Shown here: piece after piece, positions 55,901 to 64,000 of the stretch
Numbering within the stretch: position 1 is the stretch's first letter
How the letters are laid out: each line of letters begins with the position of its first letter
Assembly: GCA_016806645.1 (NCBI GenBank)
Contig: JACSYO010000454.1
Coordinates: 652,001-716,000 of the forward strand
Reading direction: 5' to 3'
DNA from: Ophiodon elongatus
Taxonomy: Eukaryota; Chordata; Actinopteri; Perciformes; Hexagrammidae
DNA: 64,000 nucleotides
Position numbers and translations under genes: made by a program
Notes under the pieces: model-generated
The model's database searches: none
Told to the model about the DNA's origin: nothing
What the model saw: the letters and a program-made list of their open reading frames with translations, nothing else

Positions 55901-58900
55901 TTAAATTATTTTTGGGAAAAAATTGTCTGGGAGCCTTTTATATCAGCGGCAACAAGGCAACAACAAAAACATCTATATTGGCCAATATGGATCATCAAAT
56001 ATCGGCAATCAGTATCGGGGAAATAAATGTGGTACCTTTTGAGTAAAGGGAATACCACAGCCCTATTTCTCAGTTTTCTCTTGTGCACCAATTAAAAAAC
56101 AAAACAGACAAAACAGCCCAGTTTAATGAAAAATCCACCTTACGAGTGGCAAAATACTTCTTTAAATTATTCATTATAATGATATGAATTGCATCTGGTA
56201 TTTTGGGAGCTATTTATGAGTTGCTCTGCTATCTCTGTACACCTTCACTTGTCAAAGGGATCAATGGCTTCAAGATTGTTTGTAGCTTTCCCGGACTACT
56301 TTATTCTTACTAGTCTCATGGGAGCTCTTCCTTTATTCATCACGAACAATCAAGTCATGGAAGATGGAAACAAACTTCAGCTCTAATATTATTTACACTT
56401 TCAGCTTTCATTTTCTAATGTCAATGAGATAGAGGCAGTGCAAATCGATGTCGCTAATCATAGCTGCCCTCCCAGAGTATCAGTAGTCAGTATAGTTTCT
56501 TTATTTTTGTGTCTACCTTCAGAGATCTCCCTCTGAAGCTAAATGTTGGTCTGAGTCTGGCATGCTGGAAGTGCAGTATAATGAAGCCGAGGGCTCTCGA
56601 ACACAAACTCAGCCATCCATTCATTCACAACAAGTCGTGCACACAAGAACCACGCATGCATGCACACATTTATGAGCTCAGACATGTGCACACACTTCAA
56701 TCAACATAGCAAACATGGCTATGCTCTCCGGTCTTCACATCATGTCCTTCGCATAAAGATATGTCAAGCAGCAGTAACGGTAAGCAGTACATCTGCTAGG
56801 TTTTGTTTTCCATGCTGTTTCTGATGCCAGCACCATAGTAACAAAGAAAGATGTTCATGTTCGTGACCATTGCAGTTTTTTGTGATTAAGACGTTTTTTG
56901 TATTATGCACAATGCTGGTAATATATTTTTTCAGTCAGGGAACTGAACTGCAAATGAAACATATCAAATACAGTTTTTGTATTAATGGAGGCTGCCGGCT
57001 TTGAAGAAATAATAGATACGTTTCCCTTTCAGCTCAGTTTCACGTTGGAAAGGGCTGTCTGACGCTGCTGCTGCTGCGCTGGTCCTCCTGTCTGCTTCTC
57101 CAAATTGGAGACGTGTCGACCGGCATCGACTGCAGGTAATACACTGCCTATGGATAAGTACCTCATACAACTGTACTTCAAATAATCCGGACAACTCCTT
57201 TAATGCTTTTACAGAGCTAAATGGTTCTTAGTCCTGGGTGAGTCCTCAGAAGCTATAAGCCAGGCTTGCCAGGCTGTACAGTAGTGGCCGCAGTCAAGCC
57301 GCAGTATCAACTCACTCAGCTGTGAAATATAGCTGATATGATTGTGTGTGAACCACAATTACATCCCAAGTCCCTGACAAGTGACCCTAGAGCACTGGTT
57401 GTTCAGTCAACTGTAGAAAATAAACTGGTGGACCCTGCCTTCTGATGCCTCCATTTGACCAAAACGCTATCGCTGCAACGTCACACGTAGTTCAAACTGT
57501 TTGGTACAGAAAGAGATTGGCACCAATGTGACAGTAGGGAGGGGAGCGTGGAGCCTATTTGTCCTGCTGAACAAAAGCTGACAGAAGAGCACAATCATTT
57601 TGTATGTGTGCTTGTGGCATAAAAACAAATTGGGGAAGTTATAATCTAGACTGAGTAGCATAACAATGTGCAGAAAGAAATGCCTTTTCATCCTTCCCTT
57701 CATCAATTTTATTCATCTAAATGAATTCCGCTATGTGACTTTGTGTGGATAACAAATTGGATGTTTTAGGACCCAAAGAGATGTTTTGGCAGGTAAGTGA
57801 CAGATACTATGTATACTGTACATTTACCTTGTGGCTGGTTGGAGTTGGATTAATTGACAGTAATACAGTAGACTTCAGGACACAATATCTGTCACTCTGT
57901 TAGTTACTGTAAATGGTTGTCCTCACACCTTATGCAGGGTGCAGGTACTGGGCAGTGCATTAACAGTTTGTGCTTAAGATTTCCGTTTCCCCAAAAGGTT
58001 TACACAGTAGCAGCTTTACCACGCGTCATTTATAGTCATTTTTGAAACAATGGTTTTGGACAGAGGCAGACAAAAGCAGCCTCTCATTTCAAGCTGGCAT
58101 TAGCATTTATTTTCTTTAGTTTTATGAAAAAAAAAATGTACTTGCAATTTCTGTTATGTGAAAGATTACAAAGCCTTAATAATGAGCATCTTTGATATTC
58201 ACACTTCTACCCCTCCACACAAAATAAATACTGCTCCAAACTAGTTTTCACACATGTGCACTGCCATGTCGCCAACCACCTCTGCATGTATGTTTACAAC
58301 ATCAGCACTAAAAATAATCCACTGTGAGATCAAAAGACAAACAAACCGCTGGAGACTCAAAGCTACAGTTTCTCATCATTGTGCTTCTGTTTCCTATAAG
58401 CTATTCATGAATTGAATATTTAATACTAGCCTCCGAGGGCATGATAGTGGTGGGTGTACACTATAAACCACAGAATATCCCTTGTTTATGTTCACAATCA
58501 TCCAAGCCAGATATCGTTTTTAAATACTTCCTGACAGCATGTACCTTGCATCTAACTTGTATCTGTTTACACCAAGCACTACGTTCCACAGTTGTACTTT
58601 TGTTGAAATGAGATTTCTAGAAGTCAGAAATGATTAAATTGACTTTGTGCTTTCATGGAAATAGCCAACAGAAGCGGAGAAGGACATCGAAATGATTTAG
58701 GATTAAGAAGGAGTCCAACATTGTTTGTCTGGGGCCAAAAAACAGGGCCCCAAAGCAATAAGTTAAACCACTTATAGCTCAGAAACACACACACACACAC
58801 ACACACACACACCACACACACACACACCAATCTGTTGGCCATAGAGCCACGAACAGAGGCTGCTAATGGACTACTTTCATTCCTAATTACAGGATTAATT

Positions 58901-59140
58901 TTTGCATTTAGGCCTGTATGAAAAATGCTCAACAATTGGAGGGCAAAACTGAGTTGGACAGACTGACCGTCTCCGCCTTTACTGGTCTGATAGACAGCCT
59001 TTTAATCAATCAATTAGCTAATGAATTCAATGATAAAAAAAATTGGCACTAACAAACTGTCGTTTTTATTTTGTTGTTGTTGTGGTGTCTGATCATAAAT
59101 CTTGATTCCGGCGACATAGATATCTCAGTTCCCTTGTCAG
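52945..59140. other. Long non-coding stretch
   Basis: No exon recognised. It contains a (CA)n run at 58788-58827 and a possible dispersed repeat near 57110-57200 (GGTAATACACTGCCTATGGA). Otherwise nothing. Confidence 0.5.
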
Positions 59141-59147
59141 CATCAGT

Positions 59148-61429
<2,282 letters not shown>

Positions 61430-61430
<1 letters not shown>

Positions 61431-63520
61431 TGCTCTGGGTCCAACCTGTCACTCACACCTTCTGATGTGGGTGAATGCTCTGTTGTGGTGCTTCTGGCTC
61501 TTAGAGCAGGTTTTGATACTGTAGATCACACAGCATCCTTCTGAAAGGCTTAGGTGTGTGTCTTTGAGAGCGCCTTAGACCGGTTCACCTCCATCTGTCA
61601 GATAGAAGTTTTTCCGTATTGCTTGGCCCCTACATGTTTGAAACGGATGCTCTTCTCTGTGGCGTGCCTCAGGGATCTGTCTTGGGTCCTATAACAGGGC
61701 TCCAGGGGCACCATTTAGTCATTTAGTCTATTTTTGGAGATAGTGCAGCAATTATATAATTGTATAACAAGGAGCGCAATTTGTTTTACAGTCTAATGAA
61801 CGCACACATTTTTGCCCAAAGAATGTCACAATTGATAAGATGTCAGAGATCGTTTTATATGTCATGGTAGGTATAGCTATAACTTGCACAGCTCCAGTGT
61901 GTGGCAGAGGAGAGACAAATAGTAATTACTTTGTTTTACTTTTGTTTTACTGTATTGCACCTGTAAAAAACAAAGTTACAAAGTGATTTACAATAAAACA
62001 TGATGAAAGTTATTTAATAGTTACAATAAATGCTATGAGAAAAAAGTGCATAATAAAAGAGTGTTAAGAATACATTTAAAGGAATAATTCTAACACATTA
62101 TTACAGTTTGATCATTTAAAATCATAATAAATTTAGGCGTAGTCTATAAGACTTGACTAAGTAATTTATTATTTGGTATCCATGTTTTAAAAAAAGCACT
62201 TTTTTACTTAATGATTTTTTTCCCTTTGAAATAAAGCATTTATACAGCTAAGATGGAAAAAATATGAACGTGTTGTGTTGCATGTCAATTAAGTTATCTA
62301 AATGTTGTGCTAGTTTTTATTAAGGAACACCAGTGATCCTCGTGGAAAAAGTTAGTTTGGAGCTCGGTATGTTATTTGCTTTGTATTTGTTTCCTTGACG
62401 TCATATTATTGGAAAATATAAAAAGGTATCTTGTATCACTGTTACGCTAATGATATCCAACTGTATGCCTCTTCAGCATGATGAGACTGAGACACTGTGG
62501 CTGTTTTGCATAATTGTCTGACTGCCTGGATGACTGACTGGATGGCTAACAACTTTTTACAGCTAAACGTAGATAAGACTGAGGTCCTTGTCTTTGCTAC
62601 AGATAGCATAACTTCCAAGGTTGATCAGTATATTGGGTCCCTCTCCTCCGCTGTACAGTCTAATCTTAGAAATCTTATATTTGATTAGGCTATACTAACG
62701 TTAGTCTATCCAGCAGCAAAAGTGACCTGCAGTAAATAAGCTGCAGCCGGTACAAGCCTGTGGCCCCGCCCTCTCTGCTGCACAAAATGCTGGTTGCTTG
62801 TTTATTCAAAGTTTGTTAATATTAAACACTGCTCATCCTCAGTTTCGTATAAATACACCTGACAAGTGTAATGTAGATTGGATGATCGGTTCTCGAGATG
62901 TGCGAAGGACACACCCGCATACAGACTGCGGTCTGTTGTATCACCACCTGAGCGAGAGATGATTATTCACACTTAGACCACTGCAATTCCCCTTTCACCC
63001 GCCTCAGCAAGTCGTCCTTGGACAGTCTACAAATGGTGCAGAACGCTACTGCAAGGCTGTTGACCAGGTCCAGCAGCATGACTCGTATCACAACCATCTT
63101 TATTTTGTCTTCCCTTCGAGTTCAAGATTCATTTTACGGTTCTGGTTTTCAAAGATAGAGCCCTGCATGGTCAGGCACGTGTGTATATCTCTGACCTGCT
63201 CCATCCATATATCACCAGTAGGTCACTTGTGTCTTCTGACCAGGGCTCACTGGTTGTCCCACGCACTCACTGAAAACAAAAAGGTGATTGTGCCTTTGAA
63301 GTGATGGATCCGACACTGTGCGACGCTCTTCTTAAAGACACACAATGTGCGGTCTCTGTAGATGCCTTTAAAAAAAGGCTTTTGTCTCAGCACCTTAAGA
63401 TCTACTGTTGCTTGTGTTTCAGTGTTTGTCAAAGAATAAGACCCTAAAAACAGTCACTCTTGTGAAGCACTTTGTGACCTTGCTCTATGAAAGATGCTAC
63501 ACTAAATAAAGTTTCTCAGA
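61430..63520 (+). mobile_element. Degenerate L2/Maui-type LINE, 5'-truncated
   Basis: Reverse transcriptase remnants in order: GFDTVDHT (61510), CGVPQGSVLGP (61660-61690), LFALYLFPL (62370), CYANDIQLY (62440-62470) and MANNFLQLNVDKTEVLVF (62540-62595). C-terminal remnants are MVQNATARLLT (63030) and DAFKKRLLSQHLK (63360). The 3' tail GAAGCACTTTGTGACCTTG then AAATAAAGTTT ends near 63515. The catalytic YADD is YAND and stops and frameshifts are present, so it is dead. It is interrupted at 61695-62367. Confidence 0.85.
61695..62367. mobile_element. hAT-like insertion inside the L2 LINE
   Basis: 673-bp block separating ...VLGP from LLFALY in the LINE frame. Left end CAGGGCTCCAG; right end TTGGAGCTCGG, which matches its inverse at 8 of 11 positions. 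Target duplication is decayed (TATAA against TATGTTAT). No coding capacity. Confidence 0.55.
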
Positions 63521-64000
63521 GTCACAGCACACCGAGGTGATGACACATTTGCCCTTTCTTACGATGGTGGACTGTTCTTGGCCAGCACTTCTCAGTTCAA
63601 TAAGTGCTGGTCATGGCTATGGCAATAATTAAAGTATTCTCAAGGAGTCCATGGTGTTATGAGAGCTGAAAACATTTAGGTTGAAACGCTCTTGGGAATG
63701 TAGAACATTATCTCATTTCCATTGATAACACTGAACAAAAGAGACCAGCACTGAAAAGAGATTTCCCGAGCAGAGATGCAGCTTTAATATTCTCGGGGCG
63801 TACGGTTTAGGTCGAGCCCTCGCTGGCATTGAAATAAACCTTTGTAGCTCTGCTGATTAATGCATTATGGTGGAAGGCAAGAGCAGCCATGAACTCAAAT
63901 TCATTTTCTGACTGTAATGCAAAGCAAAATGAAACACCCTCAAGGGTTATAAAGAGCATAATAAAATAAATATTTCCTCTGCTTGTTCCACCAGCTCTAC
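63521..64000. other. Window end, nothing recognised
   Basis: No gene or clear repeat. Confidence 0.5.

Noticed and set aside
62497..62688. 63-codon plus-strand frame as a separate gene
   Set aside because: It is a piece of the decayed L2 reverse transcriptase.

Overview
The window is vertebrate nuclear DNA from a ray-finned fish, probably a percomorph. Short exons have GT-AG borders and readable protein homology, introns are large, and the repeats are typical of fish: L2/Maui-type LINE tails, tRNA-headed SINEs, hAT-type MITEs and long microsatellites. No bacterial, organellar or viral genes were seen.

All three recognisable genes lie on the minus strand, head to tail. From right to left they are (1) an ENTREP/FAM189A gene, most likely entrep2 (fam189a1), with ten coding exons between 42050 and 22533 and its 5' exons missing; (2) golm2 (casc4), complete in ten coding exons from 19952 to 11211; and (3) ctdspl2, complete in twelve coding exons from 5877 to 418. 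In every gene the codon phases match across all junctions, so the models rest on reading frame, splice sites and family similarity together. golm2 and ctdspl2 are also adjacent and co-oriented on human 15q15, while FAM189A1 lies on 15q13.

Layout: 1-5.9 kb ctdspl2 coding exons, whose introns carry two hAT-type elements with exact 8-bp target duplications and a 151-bp duplicated intron segment; 5.9-9.9 kb ctdspl2 first intron and CpG-rich promoter region with a dense cluster of CGTTA/TAACG words; 10.2-20.8 kb golm2 with its 3' UTR and CpG-rich promoter; 21.9-42.1 kb ENTREP gene; 42.1-64 kb intronic or upstream sequence rich in repeats, including two SINEs with related tRNA-like heads, a perfect 22-bp hairpin, a (CT)n tract of about 177 bp and an L2 LINE relic split by another element.

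The genes have no obvious joint pathway. ctdspl2 encodes a phosphatase of the FCP/SCP type, golm2 a Golgi type II membrane protein, and the ENTREP gene a four-pass membrane adaptor with PPxY motifs. No clearly new biological system was found. The most noteworthy items are the intron duplication, the perfect hairpin, the CGTTA-rich promoter zone, the chimeric SINE pair and the nested transposons.
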